Shown piece by piece: positions 31,990-44,132 of a DNA stretch of 64,000 bases. Source of the stretch: Voacanga thouarsii (lineage: Eukaryota; Streptophyta; Magnoliopsida; Gentianales; Apocynaceae). The notes below the pieces were generated by a model, which searched no databases, was not told the origin of the DNA, and saw only the letters and a list, made by a program, of their open reading frames with translations. The DNA lies in NCBI GenBank assembly GCA_026120185.1, contig JANUWF010000008.1, forward strand, positions 248,001 through 312,000, read 5' to 3'. Both the position numbers and the translations under genes were made by a program. The number at the start of each line of letters is the position of its first letter. Within the stretch, counting starts at the first letter, position 1.

Positions 31990-34524
31990 ACCCCACGACG
32001 ATTACATCCCATTCAGCAACTTGTCAGAATGTTGCAATTCTATTTGGAGCAATTCTTCTTCGGCTTCCAGCATGAGCCGATCATCCTGATACTTGGCTGC
32101 TGTCTCCTTGGTAGAAGAGACTATCTGTTGACAGGCATCTTTAGCCTCAAGTTTCTCGTCCAGGGCCCGTTTCTCATAGTCCAATTCCTCTTGGAGCGCT
32201 CGCAATTGTGTCTCAAGGCCCTCAATTCTTTCGACTCTGGCGGAAATGTCAGCCCGAAGGATGCTTAAGCGAGCAGAGGTTTCCCGATGATGAGTTTGTA
32301 GAAATGCTTCTTGATCTCAGAGCCCTCCCAAGGCTTAAAGTTGACGTGAAGCTTTGTCTCGCCTACTCTGAGTATTGAAAAGGAAGCACTAGGTGAATCT
32401 CATTTACCCCAAATAGTCGGCCAATAAGCACCTTAATTCTATCGGGACATCAGAAAAGGTCGATTACACCAACAGCAGCAAAGCTCGGCTGATAGCGTCT
32501 TTAGAAGAAGGGCTTATTGGCAGATCCATTCCCAACAGACTCTACAGAAGCTCCAGCACCATAACCTCCATTGTCACTGGTTGAGGAGGGGCAAGTTCCA
32601 TTGGAGGCTCAGGGGCCATGGCCGTAGAGGGCATGATAGGTTTTTCAACTGCTATCTTCTCTGACGAAGGTGTTTCAGGCACTGGTGAAGGCGGAACAGC
32701 CGAAGTCCCTTCTTTTGCCGATGTCATTTTCACAAGAGATAGAGAGGGCATAACCACCGATGATTCTGAAGAAGAATTGGAGATCACTAGCTGGCTGGTC
32801 CTCTATTTCTGCAAAGAAAGGTAATGCGTGGTTAATTCTGAGCCGATGGATGAATGCATAGAAAAAGAAAATATTTCAAGTCAAACCTTAGCAAATGCAG
32901 GAGTATGGAGGACTTGTCGTCTCTTTGACTGCCTTAGCAAGGAGGAATGGTCACTTCTTCTTCTTCCTCTTCCTCTTCCTCGCCGGCAGGCAGTAGTGTG
33001 GAGGTTCTTTTTACCGGTGGCGTGCGATACAACGACGTTGTGATCGGACTAGCAGGGACTTTGCTCTGTTTACTTTTCTTTGGTGTAGACACTTCTATCT
33101 TCGCCAATGCCGACCCCACCAATCTGAGCAACCACATCTCGACGTGGCCAAAAAAGAGTAGTTCACTCAACAATCACCACCACAAGTTGAAGTTTGGTGT
33201 GGCTTCCCTGATAACCCGAAAAGGAGAATACTCAAAAGAGCGGAGAACGGTTAGAGACCTATCCGCTAAAGTCCGCACATCTTCAGCCGATAGGACAGGC
33301 ATAACAGAATAAAAGGAGATATGACCAGGATCAACAGGGATATCTTGAATTAGCCCAAATTACCATAAAAAGCAATGTGGATTGTACCATTTGCAAGAAG
33401 ACTTAGCGCTCCGAGCGCCTGGTTTCACCCAAAGAAGAAGTTTTCGGGCGTACAACATTTGGGCCTAAATAGTTCCTTGAGAGGCTTCCGATGCCTTAGC
33501 AAGTTTTGTTAGCTAGAAGGGGCCTGTCTCTCAGGCGAAGTAAGGATAGAAGTAGGGCACATTCTGAAGCCGATTCTGATAGAGGTAAGCTATGATAGCG
33601 CCGGCGAAAGACCTGTTTGCAGGAACTTTCAACAGCCGATTGCCAGTAGCTTGGTCGGTGGAACCTGTGAGCTTCTGGAAACCATATTGACGCCGAACTG
33701 GGGGAGGTATTGATAGAGCCACAGTTGCATAACCCAGAGGGGGCCTCCAAGATTTATCGAATCACCCCCAACCAACAAGGTTAAAGTCATCTAGTTCATT
33801 AGCTGATACACTAGGGCCAGAACCAGGGAAGCAAGGTCGAAACATCTTTTCTTTCTCAGTAGAGCCGATACATAGTATCGATACTCATTACTTATTCCCG
33901 CCGAATGGGAGCAGAGAATGTACTTGCAGAGTCATAGCCAGAGGAAAGTCGATTGTTCCTGCTTCGACGGAACGGGGCCAACGCCCCTTTGCGCGGCCAT
34001 GAAATTGCCGTAGGAGGCGATGGATTTGTCCAAATGGGCCTTAACGGTAGGTAAGTTTTCTTCGTCATGCTAGGCTGGGATCTCATCACCATCGCAACGG
34101 AAGCCCAAGATGGTGCAAATATCCAGTATGGTGGGGGAAAACATGCCATGAGGAAAGATGAAGCCATTGATCGCTGGGGACCAAAACGACAAGACAACTA
34201 AGAACAAGTTGCGGTTGAAAGTCATCTCAAAGTTAGGCATCAGAATGGCGTCGCGGATGCCCCATTGGTCCCAAATGGCACCATAGGTAGCCTAACATCA
34301 ATCATGCCATTCCCTGTAACCTTTCAGAGGACACGGCCAGTGGCTGAAAGAAAATGGTAGGCTGGCAGTGGAAAACCGGAGCAAGGGAAAGGTGAAGCCC
34401 TCTGGATAGACGAACCGCAGATGTTCCACAGTGACTTCCGTCGGCAGAAGCAGGGGACCCAAGGTGTAAAGGTTGGCCTTAACGCAGATTAGAACAAGGG
34501 GGGAAAATCAACGGGAATAGCCAT
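31990..34524 (-). pseudogene. Antisense extra ORF with plant mobile domain
   Basis: From an ATG at 34524 the minus strand reads MAIPVDFPPLF and, in changing frames, conserved plant-mobile-domain features: INGFIFPHGMFSP, LDICTILGFRCDGDEIP (about 34160-34070) and later LGGPLWVMQLWLYQYLP (about 33740-33690). The distal part is acidic and Pro-rich (32787-32542), then forms a strong coiled coil (32205-32002). Antisense extra ORFs between pol and the 3' LTR have been described for Tat elements. The frame is broken by several stops. Its role in the retrotransposon life cycle is unknown. Confidence 0.65.
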
Positions 34525-34666
34525 GGAAAATTAGAGGTTCTCTAATTCAAGAAATATGCAGTAAAAAGGTGAAAATTTCACAAAGAAGATAGAATTCTAA
34601 GCAGAATAGAGTTATTGCAGAAGAAGGAGTTCATATCGGTGAAGAAGGAATGATGGGGACCACGGC

Positions 34667-34674
34667 TATTTAAA
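34667..34674 (-). promoter_or_regulatory. Candidate antisense TATA box
   Basis: The minus strand reads TTTAAATA in CCTCTTTAAATAGCC, 143 bp upstream of the antisense ORF's ATG at 34524 and just inside the 3' LTR. Spacing suits a promoter for the antisense ORF. No other core-promoter evidence is available. Confidence 0.4.
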
Positions 34675-34841
34675 GAGGAGTTTCAAAAGATTAGCCGTTC
34701 GCGAGCTTCCAAGGCGACGAGTCGGCACCATTCTATAATGATCTGGACGTTCCATTTTATGTCAGAGAAAGAACGGTTACAAATTAAAAAAGGTACAATT
34801 CCCGTCGCTTCACCTGTTTGCGCCATTAAAGTAACGGGATT

Positions 34842-34853
34842 CAAAGGGGCATG
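34842..34853 (+). other. Polypurine tract of the Tat element
   Basis: CAAAGGGGCATG immediately precedes the 3' LTR start TGTTGAC, as expected for the plus-strand primer. Confidence 0.65.
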
Positions 34854-35567
34854 TGTTGACATCATTTTTAGCCGATCCGTTGCAACGGTAACTTTTAGCT
34901 GAAGCCGATATGAATTCTACCAAAACGGATGATGATGTCAAGAAAAGTTTTCAGCAGTTGTACTCGATCAACATCGGAACCAAGAGCCAATAAACTATCA
35001 CCCTCACACCTTGGCACGATCGGCGAGACGTTGCCGTTCTCAACCGTTAAAAGCCAGCCACGAAGCTAGATTTCCTCCATGTTCAAAAGTTGGCAGCTGC
35101 ACCACAACAAGTATAAAGCAAGCAGGAATCCCAAATTGAAAGACACCAACACTCATCTCCAACCAAATTACCAAAATTTTCTAGTTTTCATTCCTTTTAT
35201 TTGCAATTTTATAGCTTTCTTTGCTGCTTTCTTTTACAGCTTTCGTTTACAGCTTTCATTTACAACTTTCTTACGACTTTGTTTACAGTTTTCCTTACTC
35301 CTTTGCTTACAAAGCTTCCGTTTGGTGTTGCTTTGATTATCAATTACTGTATTCCTTCATCATTTTAATCGAAATATATCAAATTCCGTTTCGTCTTGCT
35401 TTCGCATTCACTATTTCTGTCTACTTGACCCTTTTTATAGTAAGATTAAGGAACCCATCTCTTTTAAAAAGTCCGGCTCATTCATTTATTTCTCCATCAG
35501 ACTGTTTATATTCATCGACAGAACAGTCGATCGACACTTCCATTGGCTCCCTTTTTGTAAGGCAACA
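34854..35567 (+). repeat. 3' LTR of the Tat element
   Basis: It starts TGTTGACATCATTTTTAGCC and ends AAGGCAACA, 714 bp, and aligns without large gaps to the 5' LTR. The TATA-like motif of the 5' LTR is altered here. Confidence 0.88.
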
Positions 35568-35572
35568 GATTC

Positions 35573-36072
35573 ATATGGTCCAAATTACATAATTATGAAT
35601 CAACGTATTAACGAAAAAATAAGGTTGTGCAAAATGGCTTCTCAAAATCTCTGAGTTAATCATAATGAGATTAACAACCATGGAAAGAGCTTCTATTGGT
35701 AGATATTGTAAATCCTTGACTTCTTACGCAAGAAGCAGGCTCTAATATCAGTATTAGGAATAGTCATGGTAAGTGGTGCAGCATTTGTAGACATGGTTGC
35801 ATTTTCTAAATGTGATTTTGTTTATCTATTTTTCAAATTTACTAATGTGCAGGGAAATTAAATAAACAAAAAGGTAAAAAATGCAATATAGACTTCAAAT
35901 CACATCTAAAAAATACAACATCTCCAAATTAGGAATTTCCACCCGGACAACTCCACTATTAGAATTTCGTTAAAAAAAAATGACACCATTTTTCAAAATT
36001 TTTGTATATAATCCGACAGCCTTGCATCGGTGTGGATGGGCTTCACAGTTTAACGTTGCACATAAGACATTA

Positions 36073-36123
<51 letters not shown>

Positions 36124-36678
36124 AATCCTTAACATCGGATAAAAGGATCGATGTAGGGTCTCTTGCTGCTGCGTCTAGACCGCAACCTCCTCCACGTGGT
36201 CCTTAAGCGGTTACGTGAACCAGAGAAAGAAAAATGAAAAACACCAATTTGACATGGACGTAGAGCAGGTGGAACCACGGAAAAAGTAAGTACAAAAAGA
36301 CAATCCTAAAAGAATTAGCCTTTCGTCTTTTGCGTCTCGAGCGCGTGTGTATATAAATGTGTATATCTATCTATATATATATATATATATATATTTTTTT
36401 TGAACATTCACCGTATGGCATCAATTACGCGGCTCATCATTTACCACAGCGGCTACCACTGTTTTATTCTGCGCTACTGCTAAAAATGTCACTGCTCTCC
36501 TCCATTCAGCTGTGAAAAAGCAAAAAGGAAGAACGTCCCGAATGATAGCATATATTTAGCCCGATTCACCGTTTTCGATTCTTGAAATATATTCATTATT
36601 GTGATACTTATTTCTTTGATTATTTGGAAATTGACATTGCAATTAAGGTAAATGGGCCGCCGCCGAGCAGTAGACGCG
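35573..36678 (+). promoter_or_regulatory. Upstream region of the calponin-homology gene
   Basis: This 1.1-kb AT-rich interval separates the Tat element from the host gene and should contain its promoter and 5' UTR. It holds a (TA)n run of about 22 units (36075-36118), a shorter (TA)n near 36376 and C/T-rich patches. No TATA box can be singled out because TA repeats are frequent. Confidence 0.45.
36075..36118. repeat. (TA)n microsatellite upstream of the host gene
   Basis: About 22 perfect TA units lie about 560 bp before the likely start codon. Confidence 0.95.
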
Positions 36679-39600
36679 ATGGTGAGTGGCGCTGATTCTT
36701 CTGAGTCTTCCGCTGAATCCAGCTTCCGCGAGCTCGATGATGTCTTCTTGCAGGTAGTTGTCTTTCATATGCGTTGATGAGCGTGTGTTCTTCTGAAATA
36801 ATTTTGATTCTTCGAGAAATTTTCAGACACAAACAAGAATATGGCTCGGAGAAGTGCTAAAGACGAGATTGAATGAGGAGATTCATATCTCCGATTTGCT
36901 TGCAGACGGCGAGCTCCTGTAAGTACACTTCTACCCCTCCTTCAATTCATTTTGTTGTATTTGGGATAATGAAGCCGAAGGATAGTTGAGTAGAACCATC
37001 CAGCAGTACCATTTGTTCTTCAATAATGATTTTAAGCATTAACTTAACACCTGACTTCAATTCGTTGACTTGTTATTGAGTTTTGCATGATTAAGGAATT
37101 GTTGGTGTATGATTAAGCTCATTTGCCGTTCACCAGCTCTAGAACTTGTATTTTCTCCTACTACCTCTATCAGTTGCTTATAAGTTCAAACCTTCAGTTT
37201 ATCTTGGTCTAGTTGGAAGATGCAAGAATGCTGAAAGGTTACCATTTACCAGGGTTTCACATAAAAAGATGTTTTTTTGCGTTTTGATGGTTCTGCAGCT
37301 GTCTCATATGCTACTTCTAAGGACTGAAAAAGTGTACAAGTCTTTTCAGTTACCGTTAAGCAAGTGGGGTGGTTGAACTCACAAAATGAAGAAATGTATT
37401 TACCTTGTGCGTGCATTTCTGTAGCTGAACAAATTACATACTGTATTTACCTGTATGCCACAAAAGGCCACATAACCCTTTGTTTTTTGTATCTCCAATG
37501 AAAAGGGGGAGAAAAAAGGAGCAAAAGCACAAGTTACTCGACCAGATTATATGACAATCTACTGTATTACATCTGCCGAAGACTGACAGAACCTAGTTGG
37601 AAACAGTTCAAGCTTTAGTTCGTTTGCAATTTTTTTCCCCATGCATCTGTTCCAGGATGTGTCCTAGTATCTCAATCTTCTAATCTGCATGGTATAATTT
37701 TTGCAATGCCTCGTTTGCAATTATGTATTCTTTGTATTCTTGTTTGAGATACCATTAGGTGAAGCTGTACTTTGTATCGAACTCGTAATCATTTCTTTGC
37801 TATATGGAAATCTTGAGTAACACTGATGAACGAGAAACTATGCTGTTGATGTCAATTGTAGTAATTTTCTGGTTTGAATCTGTAGGTTTCAAGTCTCAAA
37901 ACTCGTATGGAATATGTTGTTGGTGAATTGTGTGGAGCTTAAAAATCTGAAAGCTTATCAACACCCACTTCTTTCCAGGAGAAGCAGTGGGAGATATATG
38001 CCTTACTCTAATGTTGACTCATTTCTTAAGGTAAAATTCTCTTTAAATTCGTCATTCCATCTTTTATCACAAAAATACTGTCAAATATATTACAATAACT
38101 AATCATGAGAGAATTAAATGAAAAATTATAAAGCATTAGCACTCTTACCAACAATTAAATATGTGTAAGAAATATTATCCACGTAGTAGGAACATAGCTA
38201 GTGCTTATTATTGTTTACTGAACAAGAATTATGTTACTACAATGCCTGTTATTTCGTGGTGTCAACATTTATTAAAGATGCAATGACTTCCCTGGTACAC
38301 CCTTCACTGGAAAAGTGAAACTTTGTCACAGCAAAAAACGTTGGTGTTTAACCTTTTTATTCTGCATTTGTTATTTAGTTGTATGGAAGAAGAGTATGCT
38401 GACCAAGTTACTGGTTCATTTATTTATCTGATGAAAGACAAGAATTAAGAGTAATCTGATTGTGACTGATTTTTATTCACAAAAGTACAGTGTGCTTCAT
38501 TGTATAAGGCAAGGCCTGCATGAGAAATTAGTGGAAGACGATAAAATGTCAGTTCCTTTAAAGTTCCTCGAATAGTGAACTGTGAATTGTTAATGTCTTA
38601 TGGAAGATGTACTTAATGTGGAGAAAGACGGTGAAATGCTGTTTGACTGAAGGGCAAGTTATCTGATCTAAGACTATAATGGTGGTCTAGCTTGTCTCTG
38701 ATGCATTATGGTGATAAAGTCTGACTTGTATCAGAAGTAGTAATTGTGTTTCATTAATATATATGTAATATAAAGAAAGAGATTGTACATACATCAAGTT
38801 CTCTAGAAAGCAAAAGAACTGCAATTGAAATGAGTCAGGAGTCTATGTCTCATTGTATTCCACAAAATCCTTCTCCCACTTAAGGTGAACAAGGAAGCTT
38901 CATATGCCTAATGAAGGTTGTCATCCCTAGAGGCTCAAATACTTCGGGAGCTTGTGCCAGATGTTTTTATATGCACTAAATAATGCCCTCTTGGAATAGT
39001 AAACCTTATGAGGGAATTGATGTTTTACTTGAAGTTATAAGTTATAACCAAAGAAATTTATCCATGAAAATGGATAATACAAAAGTTCACATATACCAGT
39101 ATGTTGATTACGATCTTTGTGGCTTATTCTTAGCTTAGGCGTGTGAAAGTACTTTTTGCCTTCCTCTTCATTTCTCCTGCTTGTTTCTCTTTGTATCAAG
39201 ATCACCGGAGTCTTGATTATACAGTACTTTTGAAGATGGTTGTGAAGTATTTTCCTTTACTTGTCTTTAATAGATGGTGCAGCAGACAGTTACTTATTCG
39301 AAGCATTGATGTGCTTTTATAAAAAAAAAAAATGTTTGGGTATCTTTATGAGGAACTTTTGCCTTGGGGGGACTCTATGGGTCCTCATGGAAAGATTCTT
39401 TCTTTCTGGATTAACTGATAATTTGGGCATAATGAATTTGCTGGCTGTGCTAAAGCATCACATGCAACTCATGAAACTTATAATTGTGGATCTTTCCAGT
39501 GCCTTTTCTGTTACTAACTGGCAAAAATTATGAAGTTCTCCCTTTTTTCCAGATATGCAAAGTTCTGGGATTGAATGGCATTGATCTCTTCTCCCCTTCA

Positions 39601-41849
39601 GACGTTGTTGAGAAACGAGATACCCGAAAAGTTTGCATTTGTATAAGAGCACTCTCAAAAAAGGCCAGATCTAAGCAATTAAATGTGAGAGATCCTGTGC
39701 ATAAATCCATTCCTTCTTCATATTTTGTTTGTGATGTTGTCTGACTGCAGTATATGTGGTATGGAAAGTGAAATAGGATTGAAGCTATCCTAATACATGG
39801 GAAGTGCCGTTTTCGTAACAGGTTCCCGACTTTGATGTTGTCACCTATGCTGTAGCCATGCCAACAGAGATGGTAGGATGCATCCGAAGAAGCTTGGAAT
39901 CATCACATTGTAGCTTTTCAAGTTCTTCTGGTTACAATTCATTCAAAAATACCAGATCTAAAATTCAGCAGGTATGCAAAATTATGTACCTATAATTGAA
40001 ACTTGAATGTTATTTTATAATTGAGGATTTTTTTTTTCTTAATTTTCTGTTTGATATGTAAGGGAGCTTTTTTTTTTTTAAATAATTTTTAACTGTATAA
40101 TTTTTTCTTCTTATGCTGTAGAAAAGTTCAATTTCAGAATGTGACGGAAATTATGATTCTGCTTCTGATGTGTCTGATGAAGCAGAAAGCAAATATTATG
40201 GAGCTGAAACTTACTGCTCCTTTGAGAACAAGTTTGATAATCCTACTACCCTAGATTTAGAGATCTCATCTGATGCATTTTCAGCTGTCAAACTGAATGC
40301 CACAAAGAGAAGAGTATTGCAACCAGAGCTGGGAAAACTATATATACGTGAATTTGAAGACAGTAATCCAAAGTTGGCATCTGCACTGGAATCAGTTAAT
40401 TCCTTCTCCGTGCATCACTCTGAAAATTGCAATGATTCTGACAAGAAGTCATCTTGTCATACGAAATCTCGAGTGCATTTACATAACAGGAATTCTAGTG
40501 TAAATAATGACGTAAGACATCACTATGGTAACACCTCGGAGCTCAGTGAGGTTGACCTTGGTCTTTGTAATGATGATTCCCGTGTCAGGGATTCCTTGTA
40601 TGACACTATAGCAGAGAGGGACTGTATTTCAAATTACCTAGCTTTTTCAGATTCAGTTGTCTTTGGAACTGATAGTAATGGTCCTGTTATATTTGATGGA
40701 GAAGACAATATGTGCAATTTTTTCATGGGAATCGATTCTTATATTTCAAGCTCGAACAGGAAGAATAGATACTGTCAGAAGTATCCTAATGACGTGGAAG
40801 ATATAGAAGTATCATCTACAGCAAGTATGAGCTCTATCTTAGGCCGGGTGCTTAACATGGATTTCGATGAACAATTCGATGTAGGGGATTCTTCAATGAT
40901 GACAGTCGAGCCTATTGCATATCTGGAAAATGAAGCTCACAACCAGAACAGAAGTTTGTTTGTGAAAGATCAAATTTGGGAATTGGCTCGCTTTGAAAAC
41001 TTTTCTCATGGTTCAGCCACTGATACAAAAGAATCTCAGAATGAGATGAAACTTGGAAATTTGGGCTTTTTTATTGATCGCCTTTCAAGTTGTCACTATC
41101 AACGGCAACCATGCACTGTTGGGTCTCAAATTCATGAAGAGGATGGTGGTTCTCAAATACATCCAGACAAATACAAATTTATGGAACAGAAACACCCAGG
41201 CTCTTCTGCTATAAGTTCAGTGGATATTAGCAAAGCAAGCCATCTAGAAATTATAGGTCAAAAGCAAATTGTTGATTATAGAGAGCATGTGATTGAGGTG
41301 GTTACTCAGTCATCACACTAGAAAAATCCTTTTCATGATAATCATGCTACATTGAATTCCTTTCCGTTGCTTACGTTTTTGTGTTATCATGTTGCACAGG
41401 ATGATAGAAAGCATAACATCTTGGACAGTTTGGCAGAAAATGCTTTAGATGGGAGAAACGATCCAAGCAGTGAAGTACAAAAGGACATACGACGCAAAAG
41501 ACCATTGCTGAAAACTTTCGTTGGGGGCACAGCTCTGGTTGGGGTATTGTTTCTCTTGCTGCGCATCAGGTGTGTTTTCCAGATCCTGTTTGTGTAACCT
41601 CTGCATATTTGTCACCATGAAGACCATTCCCATCTTTCTTCCATTTTCTTGAAGTGTTTAATTTTTGTTGATTATTCTTGTCAATGTGGTGTTTGATTTG
41701 ACAGTAGGAGATGCCAAGGAACTGATGTACCAAGTAAGCAGTTGAGCCATACTCAGAAGCTTAGAGGTGCAAAATGTTCTTCACAAAAAGAGCAAAGCTG
41801 TAGACAAAATGGTACTTATCCTACTGAGAAGCTAAAATTTGGCAAGTAA
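36679..41849 (+). CDS. Calponin-homology-like protein with C-terminal transmembrane segment (8 exons)
   Basis: Coding exons: 36679-36753, 36827-36918, 37886-38030, 39553-39684, 39822-39971, 40122-41297, 41400-41569 and 41705-41849. All introns are GT-AG, the phases agree, and the 2085 nt encode 694 aa with no internal stop. Residues about 26-145 form a calponin-homology-like domain (TRIWLGEVL, ISDLLADGELLFQVSKLVW, YSNVDSFLKICKVLGLNGIDLF, SPSDVVEKRD). Residues 199-590 (exon 6) are Ser/Asp/Asn-rich and probably disordered. Residues about 629-646 are a hydrophobic segment (TFVGGTALVGVLFLLL) preceded by basic RRKRPLLK, with a 48-residue tail after it. CH domains often bind actin; membrane anchoring is an inference. 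An in-frame ATG at 36652 would add nine residues but has a poorer start context. The exon 6 donor (GAG/GTGGTT, 41297) is the weakest call. Protein name and localisation are unknown. Confidence 0.82.
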
Positions 41850-43346
41850 AGCTCAGATCTTTGGCACCTAATATCTAGTTTTTGGTGGGATTCAGTACAA
41901 TAGTCCTATATTGTTCAGCCTTCTCTTCCATAGCAAAGGAGAAAGGGAATGATAATCAATTATTTTGGAATTTGTATCATATTTCAGCAAACAAAAGCAG
42001 AACTGGAGACCAGTTATCTCTATATAAAGTTGAAGAGGATTTTAGAATATTTTTGTTAACATAATACAAGTTGTAGAACCTTAGCATGCACTAGCAATAC
42101 TTTTTTTTTTTTATTATTATTAAAATTATTGTTAAAGAGTTAAATTGCATGTCTATTGTATCAAAGACCCGAAGAACAGGCAGCCGTTTTTAGTACTTAA
42201 TATTATAGATACTCACATTATACCCTCCTCCATTACCCTTTAATTTATTCATAGTTTTTCCCGTCCTTGATATTTCATTTGCTAGGTTGTTTAAGTTTAT
42301 ATCTTTCATTGTCTAAGTTACTCTTGTTTATGATTTTGATTATCGAAGTAAGGTTTTCTTCTTCAATTTTGCAAGTTTAAAAGCTTGAATAGATATTTAA
42401 TTGAATGCTGTCTTAATTTGCAAAAGGATTTCATGAGCGGTTTGCTTCGTGAATATAATACAATTAAAATAATCTTAATTAATAGTAACAATAGTAACAA
42501 ATCCCAAAAAAAAAAAAAAATGGTATCCACGCAGTAACGAGAGGATGCTTTGGCCGCTTAAGATGCAAAGAGAGGGACAACTTTGATTGATAAAATAACT
42601 AGCAGAATTTGAAAGTAGCAGAACGAAATTCTTTTTTTTTTTTTTTTTGGCTGGATGGCAGAACTAAGGAGGGTTTTGAATTCTCGTTTGATAAAATAAA
42701 AATATGAAGATTGAAATTTAAATATTTAAGTATTGAATTTTAAAAAAAATTAAGTTTAAAGATTGAATTTTGAGATGTGAAATTTGAATTAATTATACTT
42801 TATTTTATTATAATTTGAATTAAATATAAAAAATATAATATTTAGATGAGCATTTAATATTTTTATTTAAATAACATTTAATTCGTTCAAAATTTATAAT
42901 AAAATTTTTAGATGTCTTAATCAATTAAGTAATAATAAAATTTTATTATAAAAAAATTAAATAATTAAATACTTAATATTCTTTATTATTAAATATATTT
43001 AATAAATAAATAAATAATTTTAAAATATTTAACTAAATTACCCAATAAGCCCTAACGGATGCGCTATCTTCTGTTCCCCTTTTATCTGGTTACCTCTCTT
43101 AATACTCCTAAGCAGGTTAACAAATAATCGGAGACACCAGTATTGGCATGGCCAGGCCAGTCAGTCTTGGATAGGTCCGAACTAAGCTAACAGAATAATC
43201 TGCTCTGACATGCGTCACTGCCAGGATCAACATAGGGCAAGCTGGGCCAATCCTAAAAAATTCCAAATCAACCTTGAACAATTCGCATACCTAGGCCCAC
43301 CAAGCTTGCGAATTATCCGAGATAGTTTGAACTAAGTTCGTTTTTC
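41850..43346. other. Intergenic, AT-rich
   Basis: The 3' UTR of the host gene should lie in the first few hundred bases; no single poly(A) signal stands out. The rest is AT-rich with poly(A)/poly(T) runs (42107, 42507, 42631) and a GC-richer patch at about 43040-43340 that I cannot identify. No gene is visible. Confidence 0.5.
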
Positions 43347-44132
43347 TAGAAATGACAATCGTGTCGTATTCTTGATGAGTTATGTTAATTTGAGATAATT
43401 ATATACGATAGATCAACTCGAATACGGCTCGATTAATAAATTATCTATTTATTTTCGTATCATATTCGTATTATAAAACGAGTTAACACTATTAGACACA
43501 AAAATTAAATAGATAATTACTAAACCTGCCAACTCGAATACATACTAAGCTCGCTAATAAATCAAATTAAATCATATAAAATTAAAAAAACTAATAAAAC
43601 AGTCATAAAATCATAAATATCTAATAAAATAACAAACCATCCAACTAAATATTTAGAGATCTCAATAAATTCATAAGAGTTAATCTTAAAAATTTAAATA
43701 AAATGTGGTTTTGCAATAAAATTAAATTGTTCAAGAAATTATTTTCTCTAGCTAAAAGTCATTGTAATAATATTATTATTATAGATACTAAATAATAATT
43801 AATTAAGAATGATTCATTTGTCATATATCAAGCAAATAGTCACATTAACATCATTTATTTTCCTTAAAAGGTTTCATATAATTAAACAAAATAGACACAC
43901 AAACAATTCAATTAATTCATATAATAAAATTTTAATTCAATTAATTCATGTAAAAAATTAAATTATTTAATTTTCTATAGTGATATTTGTAGGGTATTAT
44001 AAAAAGTATTAAATATAAGTATTAAAAAAAAGTTAAACGGGTCGATCTGTTTTAACCCGAACCCGCTAAACTCCAACCCTAACTCGCTATAACTGTGTTG
44101 TTTTCGTATCGTGTTCAATATTGCTACCCCTA
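43347..44132. mobile_element. Degenerate hAT-like non-autonomous element
   Basis: The left end reads TAGAAATGACAATCGTGTCG. The reverse complement of the right end reads TAGGGGTAGCAATATTGAAC. Both match the TAGGGGTGGCAA(T) ends of plant hAT elements imperfectly, and the subterminal regions carry CGTGTCGTATTC, CGGGTC and CCCGAACCCG motifs usual in that group. The 8-bp target duplication is not clear. The 786 bp contain no transposase. Confidence 0.55.

Larger units (their letters stand above)
24897..35567 (+). mobile_element. Tat-lineage Ty3/gypsy retrotransposon, full length but inactive
   Basis: Two 714-bp LTRs bound 10,671 bp. Between them are a primer-binding site, gag, protease, RT, RNase H, an additional RNase H region, integrase, a long antisense ORF and a polypurine tract. 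The flanks GATTT (24892-24896) and GATTC (35568-35572) form a 5-bp target duplication with one mismatch. The LTR pair differ at many sites, mostly transitions (by eye roughly 10-13 percent), which implies an old insertion. All coding regions have stops or frameshifts. The second RNase H region and the antisense plant-mobile-domain ORF support the Tat lineage. Confidence 0.88.

Noticed and set aside
33892..34197. Independent host gene for the 101-codon minus-strand frame
   Set aside because: The adjacent frame reads as plant mobile domain continuous with the antisense ORF of the Tat element, so this frame is a shadow.
40297..40503. Alternative plus-strand frame inside exon 6 of the host gene
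   Set aside because: It overlaps a 392-codon open exon in the frame supported by all neighbouring exons.
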